DNA of 64,000 nt from Desmodus rotundus (Eukaryota; Chordata; Mammalia; Chiroptera; Phyllostomidae). The first letter of the stretch is position 1; every line of letters starts with the position of its first letter. The position numbers and the translations under genes were made by a program. The stretch lies in contig NC_071389.1 of the NCBI RefSeq assembly GCF_022682495.2, forward strand, positions 103,581,951 through 103,645,950. The letters are read 5' to 3'. Positions 22,870 to 32,539 of the stretch are shown here, piece after piece. The notes below the pieces were generated by a model that was given only the letters and a program-made list of their open reading frames with translations, did not search any database and was not told the DNA's origin.

Positions 22870-23025
22870 AACATTGTGAGAGAGAAACCCATTGGTTGCC
22901 TCCTATACACTCCTGGAACAGGGATTGAACCTGCAACCTAGGTATGTGCCCTGACCTGGAATCAAATCCCTCCCTTTGGTTGTACAGGATGACAATCCAA
23001 GCAACTGAGCCACACTGGCCAGGGC
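22811..23025 (-). mobile_element. Ves SINE, antisense, with a (GA)n expansion
   Basis: A TTCATTGATTTGAGAGAGAG tail side with about twelve GA units (22845-22869) and a head ending CACACTGGCCAGGGC. Flanks GCCATTTCATT (22797) and GCCATTTTATT (23026) look like a target duplication. Confidence 0.87.
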
Positions 23026-23134
23026 GCCATTTTATTCTTTAATTATTAAGTTTCTTTTTTGTTTTTTCTTTCTTCTTGAACAAGAAGGAACAAGTTCCTT
23101 TAACATTTCTTGTTTTTGGTGGTATTGAGCTCCT

Positions 23135-23951
23135 TTAACTTTTCTTTACTGGAAAGCTATTTATTTGACTTTGAATTTTAAATGGTACCCTTGCTTGGTA
23201 AAGTACTCTTGGTTGTAGGTCCTTGCTTTTCATCACTTTTAAGTATATTGTACCAATTTTTTTGCTTGAAATGTTTCTGTTGCAAATCAGCTGACAGTCT
23301 GATGGGACCTCTTGCTTCTTTAAGATTCCGTCTTTGTCTTTAACCTTTTCCATTTTAATTATGATGTGTTTTAGTGCGGGCCTCTTCGGGTTCATCTTGT
23401 TTGGGACTCTGAGCTTCCTGGACTTCTATGTCTTTTTTCCTTCACCAGGTTAGAGAAGTTGAATATTTCATACCAGTCCCCTCTGTCTTGAAATATTTCT
23501 GTCAACAAATCGGCTGACAGTATTATTGGATCCCCTGAGAAGATAAGTAGCTGCCTTCCTCTTGCTACTTTTAAAATTCTTTGTGTGTAACCTTTGCCAT
23601 TTTAATTATGATGTATCTTGATGTGGGACTCTTTGGGTTCATATTATTTGGGACTCTCTGCATTACTGTTGTGTTTTTTTATTCCAGGTTAAGAAAATTT
23701 TCAGTCATTATTTCTTCAAATAGGTTCTTAGTCCCTTGCTCTCTCTCTTCTACCTGGCTCCCCTATGATATGGATGTTGTTATGCTTAATGTCTCAAAAG
23801 TTTTAAAAAGTTCTTCTTTTTTTCTTTTTTTCTGCTGATTGGATGTTTTTGCTAACTGGTTTTCCAAATTGCTGATTTGATCCTCTGCTTTATCTAACCT
23901 ACTATCAATTCCTTCTTGTGTATTCTTCATTTCAGATATTATATTCTTCAT
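23135..23951 (-). pseudogene. L1 ORF1 remnants with a duplicated C-terminal segment
   Basis: Minus-strand stretches match L1 ORF1p. 23951-23763 reads an N-terminal coiled coil (IDSRLDKAEDQISNLENQLA). 23395-23135 reads an RNA-binding C-terminal portion with 'KHIIIKMEKVKDKDGI' and 'LQPRVLYQARVPFKIQSQIN'. The antisense 'CATTTTAATTATGATGT' block occurs twice (about 23350 and 23598) with the same following text, so a few hundred bases of ORF1 are duplicated or two copies overlap. Not functional. Confidence 0.7.
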
Positions 23952-24371
23952 TTTTTGACTTGTCCTTTTTTATAATTTTTATGTGATTTTTTATGTTTAT
24001 TATTTTGTTGTTTAAATTCTTGCTGAGTTCATTCTTCCTTTAAGGATTTTTTCTGTTCTTTCATTTGGGGCATGTTTCTCTGTCTTCTAGTTTGGCTGCC
24101 TCTCTGTGTTTGTTTCTGTGTATTAGGTAGATCTGTTATCTTTGCTAGTTTTGGTAGGGTGGCCTTATGTAGTAGGTGTCTTGTGGGGCTCAGTGGCAAA
24201 GTCTCCCTGATGATCTATGCTAGATGCTTCATTTATTTTTTAAATCCCCTTTTAGCCTGTCACTTTGATTTGGTATTTATGTCTTTCATACATGTATATT
24301 TTAAATATTGATTGGGTTATTTGTTTTATTGAATGGCTACAGTCTTTTTTTTAATTAATAAAAACTTTACT

Positions 24372-24607
24372 GCCCTGACTGTTGTGGCTCAGTTGATTGA
24401 GCATTGTCCCAAAAAGCAAAAGGTTGCTGGTTTGATTCCAAGTGGGGCACATGCCTGGGTTGTGGGTTCACTTTTCACCCAGTCAGTATGTGTACTCCCA
24501 GGCAACTGATTGGTGTTTAACTCGCACATTGATGTTTCTCTCCCTTTCTTTCTTTCTCCCTCCCTTTCTTTCTCTCTAAAAATTAAAAAAAAAAACCCTT
24601 AAAAAAT
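24372..24607 (+). mobile_element. Ves SINE, sense
   Basis: GCCCTGACTGTTGTGGCTCAG head with A-box text, GTTTGATTCC in the B-box position, GGCACATGCCTGGGTTGTGG, a CTCCCTTTC-rich end and an A-rich tail. Confidence 0.88.
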
Positions 24608-24704
24608 AAGAGCTTTGCTATATTTTTGTTTAATACTTACTTACATATACATAGTACTTATGAATATTCAAATTATGACCTACTACTTCATTTGTTTTAA
24701 ATCC

Positions 24705-25090
24705 CTTGATTTATTTATAATATGGTGTTGGAGGAGGGCTGTGTGGATACTCGCCCCGGTCAGAAAGCTGAACCAGTGGGTTTTAGGGCAAATTAAGCCT
24801 GAAATGTTGCTGGAGGCAAAAGTGATAAAACTGATGCTGCCTTACTTGGAACACATCACTAGAAGGCTGGGTTCTTTGGAAAAGACAGTAGTACTGGGAA
24901 AAATAGAAGGCAGCAGGAAAAGAGGAATACCAAATATGAGGCAGGTTGACTCCATGAAAGAAGTTGCAGGCATGACTTCACAGGAGCTTAGAAAGGACTG
25001 CTGAGGACAGGACATTGTGGAGATCATATATGGTCGCCAGGAGTTGGAGCCAACTCTGGTATGTAACACACACCACTTCCTGGCCGTGGT
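24705..25090 (+). mobile_element. RTE/BovB-like LINE fragment, 3' part of the ORF
   Basis: An open + strand frame (about 24712-25004) translates to text with the landmarks of the C-terminal tail of RTE-clade LINE proteins: IIWCWRRAVWI, then LNQWVLGQIKPE (RTE normally SNQSILKEISPE), a 'LEHITRRLGSLEKTVVLGKI' segment, and an Arg-rich EGSRKRG. Beyond the stop, GGTCGCCAGGAGTTGGAGCC resembles the RTE 3' end. Only the last fifth of such a protein is present; the endonuclease and polymerase are absent. RTE/BovB elements are known for patchy, partly horizontal distribution among vertebrates. The clade call rests on remembered motif text. Confidence 0.65.
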
Positions 25091-25388
25091 TTTGGGCAGC
25101 TTGTTTTTGAGGGCTTTTTTTTTTTTTTGGTTAAATCTATGAAGGGAAGATGATTTTACTTCATGGGGTTGCTTTAATGTATAACTGACATGAATATTTG
25201 GTCATCATTAAAAATTTATTATTGAATGAATATTTTTAATTAAAACATTTTAATTGAGTTATGAAAAATTTGAATTAAATGTTATTCAGCATATTTATAC
25301 TTTTAAAACTTTCTGTAGTGGTCATGTTAAAAATTTTTTCATATTTTCTTAACATTATGTGATGGCCTTATGAAGGTTCCCCTAGCTA
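25091..25388. other. non-coding sequence, nothing recognised
   Basis: AT-rich spacer between the RTE fragment and the hAT element. It ends in the left target-site copy of the latter (25381-25388). Confidence 0.4.
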
Positions 25389-25599
25389 CAGGGGTGTCAA
25401 ACTCATTTTCACCAGGGGCCACATCAGCCTCGCGGTTGCCTTCAAAGGGCCGAATGTAATTTTAGGACTCTATACATGTAACTACTCCTTAACAGTTAAG
25501 TGAGAGCTCAGCACGGCCACCGGGTAGAAACTAGGTGCCGGGGATAAAGCAAGGTGGAGGGCTGGATTCTGCCTGCGGGCCTTGTTTTTGCCACCTGTG
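25389..25599 (+). mobile_element. hAT nonautonomous element with 8-bp target duplication
   Basis: A 211-bp element from CAGGGGTGTCAAACTC to GCCACCTGTG. The terminal bases are inverted (CAGGGGTGTCAAA against TTTTTGCCACCTGTG). The flanks CCTAGCTA (25381) and CCTAGCAT (25600) are an 8-bp, two-mismatch duplication, as expected for the hAT superfamily. Internal GGGCCACATCAGCC and GGGCCGAATGTAATTTTAGG are typical of a bat hAT MITE. No transposase. Confidence 0.82.
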
Positions 25600-25998
25600 C
25601 CTAGCATATGCTATTATTGTTTTACCTTAAAGAAATCTTTCTTAGTAAGAAGCTTAATGTAATGTGTATATATTTTATTGTTTGAAAATATACTTAAAAT
25701 GTCTTAGTGTATGGAGTGGAAATTGATAGATGTTTTGGTAAAGCACATGGTCACCCCTTAAATTTTTAAACAGAGTTACCCATTTTTTAAAAGCAGGTAT
25801 AAGTGTCTCTTTTGTAACTTTACAATATTAGCATGCCTTCCTTCTGACACAATAACAGATTTTGCTTGTTCTAAGACAGATGAAGATTGCTTTTGGAATT
25901 AAGCTTTTTGTACACAGTGTTTGAGTCCTGAGGTTGTATGTAGCACCTTTCAAAACTAATGGGTTCGACCTACTGTTTTATGATAGAGAAAAGTTTAT

Positions 25999-26178
25999 AC
26001 TGTATTTTGCCATGTATAATGCTCACTTTTTTGGCCCATATTTTAGAGGGAAAAATAAGGATGCGTATTATACTTACCATGGGTATAGTAAGGAGACATA
26101 ATAATCCTGTGTATAATGCTCACCAGAACATGGGTGCTCATTATACATGGGGGTGCATTATGCACCTCAGAATACAGT
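25999..26178. mobile_element. short inverted-repeat DNA transposon (MITE)
   Basis: Ends CTGTATTTTGCCATGTATAA and, inverted at the right, TTATGCACCTCAGAATACAG. Internal copies of the same ATAATGCTCACC text face each other. A TA precedes the left end. The related element at 43455-43639 has the ends TTTTGCCGTGTATA and GCAAAATTTGG. TA target and size suggest Tc1/mariner-type mobilisation, but the superfamily is not proven. Confidence 0.6.
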
Positions 26179-26179
26179 G

Positions 26180-27195
26180 TCTGTTGTATTTAACCCAAAG
26201 GGGTTATTGTCACAGATAAATGAAAATAAAACAAAACCTTTACTCTAAAATGCTGTATAAGTTATGGAATACATGCCATTTTGAAATGAATTGGATATGG
26301 TGGTCTCTAGATACTGGAACCTGGTTTAACCAGGATGCTTAATGGTTAAAGAGTAACACAGTATGTATAAAATAAGGGACTAGATTGTAAACCTTGACAA
26401 TTAAATAATGATGTTACTTAAAAATGAGTGGTTGTTAATATATTAGTTTTTGCCTTCTGGCCTTTCAGTAAATATCTGGGACAAAGACATTTCCCATGTA
26501 GCAAATGGGTGCTTACTCTGTGCCCAGGGACTGTTTTAGGGTCTAGGATAGTATTCAATCAGGAGGAAAGTTATTTATGGTCTATTCAGTGTTCCATAAA
26601 AAAATTGGCATACCCTCATTTAATGTCTGTGAAAAGTGGTTATTCTGTGTCTCTCGTATCCAGAGAATGATAATCACTTATCTTCAGCGCTTGGTCAGCT
26701 TTATGTAATCTCTCTTTTTTCCCCCCATTATTCATTCAGGTGCTTAAGGTGCCTGAAATTCTTTATTGATTAATGTGAGAACCTAAGGGCAACTTGTTGA
26801 AACCTCCCTGACCCTTCCAGCAAAGTATTTCGTCAATACGATGTGATTCTTCCAGGGAAATTTTTATATTTTACTCCCCATGAATTTACATAAAAATATA
26901 TGTACTTTAGGAAAAATACAGTGTGTATGTATACATGGATTTTGGGGAAATGCATAATGTAGTGTTCTGTAACTTTTTCAGCCTACAGTATGTATATCTG
27001 TAGATCATTTCATGTCAGTAGGCTCTAATTTTCAAAATCCCTAACCCTAATCTGTTTTCCTTTAGTCTCCCATTACCACCCTCGTTTCAGCCCTCATCCT
27101 CTCTCACCTGGACCAGTAGCCCTCCTGTTTTTTCTTTGCCTCTTACAATACATTTCCCATGTAGCAGTCATAATTATATATTCAAAACATATGTG
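26180..27195. other. non-coding sequence, nothing recognised
   Basis: About 1 kb without a supported gene or nameable repeat. Open frames here are short and without homology I recognise. Confidence 0.45.
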
Positions 27196-27196
27196 A

Positions 27197-27430
27197 GCCC
27201 TGGCCAGGTGGCTCAGTTGGTTGGAGCATCGTCCCATACACCAAAAAGGGTGAAGCTTCAATTCCTGGTCAGGGCACATACTTAAGTTGCAGGTTCTCTC
27301 TCTCCAGTCAGGATGCGTGTGGGAGGCAACTAATTGATGTTTCTCTTTCTCAGTGATGTTTCTCTCCCTCTTTCTGCCTTCCTCTCTCTAAAATAAATCA
27401 ATAAACATGTCCTCAGGTAAGGATTAAAAA
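27197..27430 (+). mobile_element. Ves SINE, sense (CTCAGGTAAGG tail subfamily)
   Basis: GCCCTGGCCAGGTGGCTCAG head, B-box-like CTTCAATTCC, GGTCAGGGCACATACTTAAG, and a tail reading ACATGTCCTCAGGTAAGGAT before the A-run. This is the sense form of the CTGAGGACAT subfamily. Confidence 0.9.
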
Positions 27431-27945
27431 ACTGAGATTGTGTTAGCCTTTTGGTAAAAACTCTGCATTGTTTCCTGTTACTGTAAAATCTGAACAGTTA
27501 CCTTTAGAATTCATGATTTCTGATGGCAGGCATGTTTACTTGTTTGGTATATTGATTTTCTAAAGTGCAAAAGACAGGGTCTTGCACATACTAGATGTTC
27601 TGTAAATCTTCGTTGACCGCAATCAAGGAATGAATTATTGGCCTTGGTGAGTTGTTGCTCTGTGTTTTTATACTTCATTTCATAGTATTTTTCCTCACCT
27701 ACCTTGTTCCAGCTACATTGGTCTTTATTCTGTTGCTTGAATTTACCAGCCTCATTCCCTTTACGCTTTTCTTTTTCTTTTTGCAAGAGCTAGAATGCCC
27801 TTCCTCCAATTTTTCCACCGTTGGGCCTGTCTTGTTATTTCAGATTTCACTGTAAAGGTCACCTGCTCTCAAAAAGGTCTGACCTCTGATCACCAACATA
27901 AAGTAGTTATCTCTAACACTGTACTATTACCACTTAAAAAAAATT
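27431..27945. other. non-coding sequence, nothing recognised
   Basis: Spacer between two SINEs. Open frames on both strands have no recognisable domain. Confidence 0.4.
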
Positions 27946-27958
27946 TAAATTTAGATTT

Positions 27959-28164
27959 TTTGAAAGATTTTATTTCCTTTTAGAGAGAGGAGATGGTAGG
28001 GAGAAAGAGAGAAACATAAGCATATGAGAGAGATATCAATTGGTTACCTCTCTCACACCACCAACTGTGGACCTGTCCCGCAACCCAGGCATGTGCCCTG
28101 ACAAAGAATCAAACCTTTTGGTTCGTAGGCTGGTGCTCATTCCACTGAGCCTCACCAGCCAGGG
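27959..28164 (-). mobile_element. Ves SINE, antisense, with target duplication
   Basis: TGAAAGATTTTATTTCC tail side, purine-rich block, head ending CTCACCAGCCAGGGC. The 13-base duplication TAAATTTAGATTT is at 27946-27958 and 28165-28177, so the borders are exact. Confidence 0.93.
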
Positions 28165-28370
28165 CTAAATTTAGATTTAAAAGTAAGTGAGAAATCATGT
28201 TCAAAAATTGAGGAAATGCAACAAAGTAAGCAGTGAACACTTTCTTAATCTCTAGCTCCCATCTGCCGAAGTGGTAATTATATTGATGTGTTCATCCTTC
28301 CTGAGGCTCGTTATAACAATATAAGCAAATGACAATATATATGAAGTAGTAAGTGTTCTTAAACCAGTCT

Positions 28371-28456
28371 TTTTTTTTTTTTTTTTTAAACTGGACTAAG
28401 TAGCTTTATTAGAAAAAAGAATTACAAAGGGTTCAAGAGCTGGCATTGGGACTTTT
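28371..28456 (-). pseudogene. retroposed mRNA 3' end (processed, 5'-truncated)
   Basis: Reading the minus strand, about 69 bases of unique text end in TCTAATAAAGCTACTTAGTC, contain an AATAAA signal, and are followed by a run of about seventeen A. The insertion is flanked by an exact 11-base duplication AAACCAGTCTT (28361-28371 and 28457-28467). These are the marks of LINE-mediated retroposition of a polyadenylated mRNA. I do not recognise the source gene. Confidence 0.75.
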
Positions 28457-28469
28457 AAACCAGTCTTTA

Positions 28470-28900
28470 AGACTTGTTATTACCATTGTGTCCTCACCTT
28501 CTTAGACAACCTACTGTTTAAAAATGAGTCTGTCTTGCACAAACCAGTTCAAATTCTCATTCATCCCATCTACAATCTATACACCCTTCATTTTTTCACC
28601 CTTCTAGTTTTTTCTCCCTGTTCAGTCTCTGAGATTAAGGTGATTCATGTTCAGTGTTCTACCATCTGTGCCCATAACCTTATCTTTTCCATCTGCTCGG
28701 GAACTTATTTTCTTTCTTTTCTGGCTCTTTACTGTTAACTCTCTGCTGTCTCTTTTGGCTTTAGTACAACCCTACATCTATATTGGTATTCAGAAAATAC
28801 TAGTTGAATATAGCAGAATGGTGAAGAGTTGAAACTTTTGAGTTATAAAGACCTGGGTGTGCATTCTAGCTGTGTGGCTTGGGCATGCTAGTTAGCATCT
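28470..28900. other. non-coding sequence, nothing recognised
   Basis: No gene or nameable repeat. A T/C-rich stretch around 28555-28740 opens frames but shows no homology. Confidence 0.4.
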
Positions 28901-28914
28901 CTAAGCTACAATTT

Positions 28915-29130
28915 TTTAAAAATTGCTCACCTGAGGACGTGCTTATTGACTTTAGGGAGAGGAAGGAAGGGAGAGAGAGAAGGAGAGAGACATTGATCAG
29001 TTGCCTCTTACATACTTCCTGATCAAGGATTGAACCTGCAACCCAGGCATATGTCCTGACTGGGAGTCAAACCTGCAACCTTTCAGTTTTCAGGACGATG
29101 CTCCAGCCAACTGAACCGCGCTGGCCAGGG
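28915..29130 (-). mobile_element. Ves SINE, antisense, with target duplication (CTGAGGACA subfamily)
   Basis: GCTCACCTGAGGACGTGCTT tail block, purine-rich run, head ending CGCGCTGGCCAGGG. Target duplication CTAAGCTACAATTT (28901) and CTAAGCCACAATTT (29131). Confidence 0.92.
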
Positions 29131-29224
29131 CTAAGCCACAATTTCGTAATCATTAAAATGGGACAAATTTTATAACTATATCAAGGGTTGTTTTGAAGCT
29201 GTAACCAAAAAGTGGGTTGTGTTT

Positions 29225-29580
29225 ATTTTCTATTGCTGTTGTAGAAAATTATCAAAAACTTGAGGGTAAACAAGTTTTCTTGAAACAACAGAAATTTTGT
29301 CTCACAGTTCTGGAGGTCAGAAGTTGGAAATCAGTGACACTGATCTCACATCAAGGTGTCAGCAGGATTATGCTTCCTTGTGGGGGCTCTTGGGGGAGAA
29401 TCCACTCCTTGCCTCTTAGTTCTGGTGACTGCCAGCATTCCTTGGCTGTGCCACTCAATTTCCTCTAATGTGCTTCTATGGTCACACCGCCTTCTCTCGC
29501 GCTTGTAATCTCCCTCTACCTTTCTTTGATAAAGGGACTTATAATTGCATTTAGGGCCCACCAAGGTAATCTCGTTTTTT
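29225..29580 (-). mobile_element. old MLT1-like LTR (ERVL-MaLR), antisense
   Basis: The phrases TCTCACAGTTCTGGAGGTCAGAAG, AAGGTGTCAGCAGGATTATG and TAGGGCCCACCAAGGTAATC, and their spacing, match the antisense strand of mammalian MLT1-type LTRs. It is a solitary old LTR fragment with no internal retroviral genes nearby. The family name is from memory of the consensus; a related piece is at 39934-40192. Confidence 0.6.
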
Positions 29581-29639
29581 AATCCTGAGTCATATCTTCA
29601 AAGTCTTTAAAGACCCTTTTTAAAAAAAATAAATAAATA

Positions 29640-30293
29640 AGGTAATATTTACAGGTTTCCTAGATTAGGATTTGATATCTCTGAGGGCCATTATTCAGAA
29701 TTATCATAGGTAAAGCACACTTCATAGTGCCCTGCAGGTAAGAATTTAAGCTTTTTGGATAGAGTCAAGAAGGATTTCAGATTCCCAGAAAGATTTAATC
29801 ATACAGTTAACATGGGAGCTGAGAGTATGAGCAGGGATTTAATTAAAAAAAAAAAAAAGATGAGATAAGGGAAATTAGAGACTAGGCCATACTATTTTAT
29901 TTACTACAGATGGATAAAGTATAGATCAGGGATTCCTACTGTTAGATTTTGGTTATTTTCCTGCTCAAATGTATGTAAGAGGGTTTATCTGTTTTTAGTT
30001 TTAGTTTATAGGGTGAATAGTGTAATGGAAAGGTGCTGGTGGAAGTGGAAATAATGCTAAAAAGTGAATAATTACCTTTTTATATTGCTAGAGGTTCACA
30101 TGAAATAATTAGTGAGTGAGAGGAGATCACAGAATGGATATCAAACTTTTCCTGGATATTAGATAAGAGTCATTCTCATTTACAATAAAAGAGGAAGTAA
30201 GGGTAGTTAAAAAATTATTTCAATTAAGAGTAACATATAAAATGCCATGTACTGACATTTGTATTCTTTTTCTTTTTTCTGTCTCCTTAACAG
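29640..30293. other. intronic sequence before the first ZMYM2 coding exon
   Basis: No nameable repeat. The end forms a polypyrimidine tract (TTCTTTTTCTTTTTTCTGTC) and the acceptor CAG at 30291-30293. Confidence 0.6.
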
Positions 30294-31153
30294 GTTCCTT
30301 GGCATGGACATAGGCTCAGTGGGAGGATTAGAATTGACTGATCAGACTCCTGTTTTATTAGGCAGTACGGCCATGGCAACTAGTCTTACGAATGTTGGAA
30401 ATTCATTCAGTAGTCCACCTAACCCTTTAGTTTCCAGAACTAATAAATTTCAGAACTCATCAGTAGAAGATGATGATGATGTTGTTTTTATTGAACCTGT
30501 TCAAACTCCCCTACCTTCTGCACCAGTGGTAACTGATCAAAGAACCATAACATTTACATCATCAAAAAATGAAGAACTACAAGGAAATGATTCTAAAATT
30601 CTTCCTTCCTCAAAAGACTTGGCTTCTCAGAAGGGAAATGTAAGTGAGACAATTGTCATTGATGATGAAGAGGACATGGAAACAAATCAAGGGCAAGAGA
30701 AAAATTCTTCCAATTTTATTGAACCTCGGAGACCTCCTGAGACTAACAATAGAACCAATGATGTAGATTTCTCCACTTCCAGTTTTTCAAGAAGTAAGGT
30801 AAATGCAGGAATGGGTAATAGTGGCATCACCACAGAACCAGACTCTGAAATTCAGATTGCTAATGTTACAACCTTAGAAACAGGTGTAAACTCTGTGAAT
30901 GATGGCCAATTAGAAAATACTGACGGGCGAGATATGAACTTAATGATTACGCATGTAACATCACTGCAGAATACGAACTTGGGAGATGTCTCTAACGGAC
31001 TGCAGTCAAGTAATTTTGGTGTTAATGTACAAACATACACCCCATCTTTAACTTCACAGACCAAGACTGGAGTAGGACCTTTTAATCCTGGTAGAATGAA
31101 TGTGGCAGGCGATGTATTTCAGAATGGAGAATCTGCAAGTCATCATAGTCCTG
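30294..31153 (+). CDS. ZMYM2: ZMYM2 first coding exon (residues 1-283 plus one base)
   Basis: ZMYM2 (ZNF198) is a nuclear MYM-type zinc-finger protein that works with the LSD1-CoREST-HDAC1 corepressor and binds SUMO. The exon opens after acceptor CAG at 30293. The start ATG at 30304 (GGCATGG, G at -3 and +4) gives [20 protein letters not shown], as in the mammalian protein. The open frame extends upstream of this ATG only into intron. Residues 1-283 have no zinc finger and are Ser/Asn/Asp-rich, hence probably disordered. Two SUMO-interacting-like motifs stand out: VVFI at 60-63 after five acidic residues, and IVID at 117-120 followed by DEED. The donor is G|GTAAGC at 31154. The ten bases before the ATG show that a separate 5'UTR exon exists upstream. 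Confidence 0.97.
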
Positions 31154-31164
31154 GTAAGCTGTGA

Positions 31165-31910
31165 GTGATCTTCCACCTCATGTAAATGGATTTGAACTTT
31201 GGCTGATGCTTTTTCCATTGTAGTAATTGGTGCCACCCTGGTTAGTTTATTCATGTAATATTAACTTTTAAGTTTGAAGTCTTAGCTAATAAGAGATGTG
31301 AAACCATATACAGTATTTCTCCACAATTATTAGAAAATCAGAAACTTATGTTTAAAGGATTTAAAAAAATACTCCTTATATTCACTACCACTGAATTCTA
31401 ACAGTTCGGCATCTTATTTGTCATGTACTTACTTTTTGCTAATATAATTTTAGTTGTATTGTTTTAATGTGTAGAGAACAAAGAGATAAATAGCACACTT
31501 AAGGTACAGTATAATAGGGTATAATTGTACTTAGATTTATTTTACTTTCTGTGTTTAATTTTGACTGATTTTAATTTTTACCTATTAGCTTTTTATTGTA
31601 TTTTTTATATTTGAAGGTTGAAAAAAAGGTTTTCTCTGGACAGCTTTGCTCTTTGAAAACATAAAATTCTAGCTTTCTCATGGCCATATCCCTTTCTCTT
31701 TCACCTGCCCCCAGCCCAGTTTGTGTATCTGCATCTATCTCTATATCTCTGTGTCTGTCTTATTCTTTTAGCATTTTAGGCTTATTATCAGCTTTGTCAG
31801 CCCAGGAATTGTGGAGAAAATAAGATGATTAAAACCGAGGCAGTGTAGAATGCTTTATGAAATGCTAGTCATTTTTTATTTTATTTTTTTGATTACAAGA
31901 GTAATGTCTA
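31165..31910. other. intron 1 segment, nothing recognised
   Basis: AT-rich intron sequence between the first coding exon and a sense Ves SINE. No coding or nameable repeat content. Confidence 0.45.
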
Positions 31911-32115
31911 GCCCTGGCTGGTGTGGCTCAGTGGATTGAGTGCTGGGCTGCGAACCCAAGGGTTGTTGGTTAGATTCCCAGACAGGGCACATTCCTGGGT
32001 TAAGGGCCGTATCCCTAGTGGGGGGTGTGCAAGAGGCAACTACACATCAATGTTTCTCTCCCTCTCTTTCTCCCTCCCTTCCCCTCTCTAAATATAAATA
32101 AAATCTTTAAAAAAA
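31911..32115 (+). mobile_element. Ves SINE, sense, with target duplication
   Basis: A near-canonical copy: GCCCTGGCTGGTGTGGCTCAG head, CTCCCTCCCTTCCCCTCTCT end and an (A)n tail. Target duplication AGTAATGTCTA at 31900-31910 and 32116-32126. Confidence 0.95.
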
Positions 32116-32171
32116 AGTAATGTCTAATTCTTAAAGAATGTTTGGAAGATTTTTAATTAAAAAGTGAGGGA

Positions 32172-32394
32172 GCCTTTACCAGTGTGGTTCAGTTGGTTGA
32201 GCATCTTCCTGCAAAGCGAAAGGTTACCAGCTCAATTCCTGGTCAGGGCACATGGCTGTTTTGCTGGCCCATTCCCCAGTTGGGGTGTATGCAAGAGACA
32301 ATGGATTGATGTTTCTCTTACACATAGATGTTACTCTCCCTTTTATTCTCCCTCCCTTCCCCTCTCTCTAAAAATAAATAAATCTTTTTAAAAA
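32172..32394 (+). mobile_element. Ves SINE, sense
   Basis: GCCTTTACCAGTGTGGTTCAG head, CAATTCCTGGTCAGGGCACA, a CTCCCTCCCTTCCCCTCTCT end and an A-rich tail. Flanks AAAAGTGAGGGA and AAAAATGAGGGA look like a duplicated target. It lies 45 bp after another sense Ves. Confidence 0.92.
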
Positions 32395-32539
32395 ATGAGG
32401 GAAAATGTCCCCCATACTAACTAAATATTCATGCTTTAGGTGTCTTTCAGGCTTTTTCCTTTGTATTTTTTAACTTGGTTGAAATGCACCTCTATATAAC
32501 TTTATTTCCATTTTCTTACATTGTATTTTCTCATATCAT

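Larger units (their letters stand above)
17835..24330 (-). mobile_element. nearly complete antisense L1, decayed and interrupted
   Basis: In minus-strand order there is a 5' portion and ORF1 (about 24300-23030), then ORF2 with the endonuclease around 22550-22130, reverse transcriptase around 21400-20500 and C-terminal region around 19900-18600, then a 3' end around 18600-17835. Antisense marker phrases include 'AAAATATTTCATGTGCACTT' (endonuclease), GCATCCTAGGAATAAATCCC (reverse transcriptase) and 'GTTTCAGGTGTGCAGCACAG' (3' end). Five Ves SINEs (18062, 19389, 21562, 21797, 22811), a hAT-like copy (20227) and a short LINE 3' end (20703) sit inside. All frames are broken. Confidence 0.72.

Noticed and set aside
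23041..23130. Direct short repeats around AAGAAGGAACAAG as a CRISPR-like or satellite array
   Set aside because: Only two imperfect neighbouring copies, within LINE sequence of a mammalian genome.
31911..31985. tRNA gene suggested by A-box and B-box text
   Set aside because: The head is followed by the Ves body and A-tail and flanked by a target duplication. It is a tRNA-derived SINE, repeated 28 times in the window.
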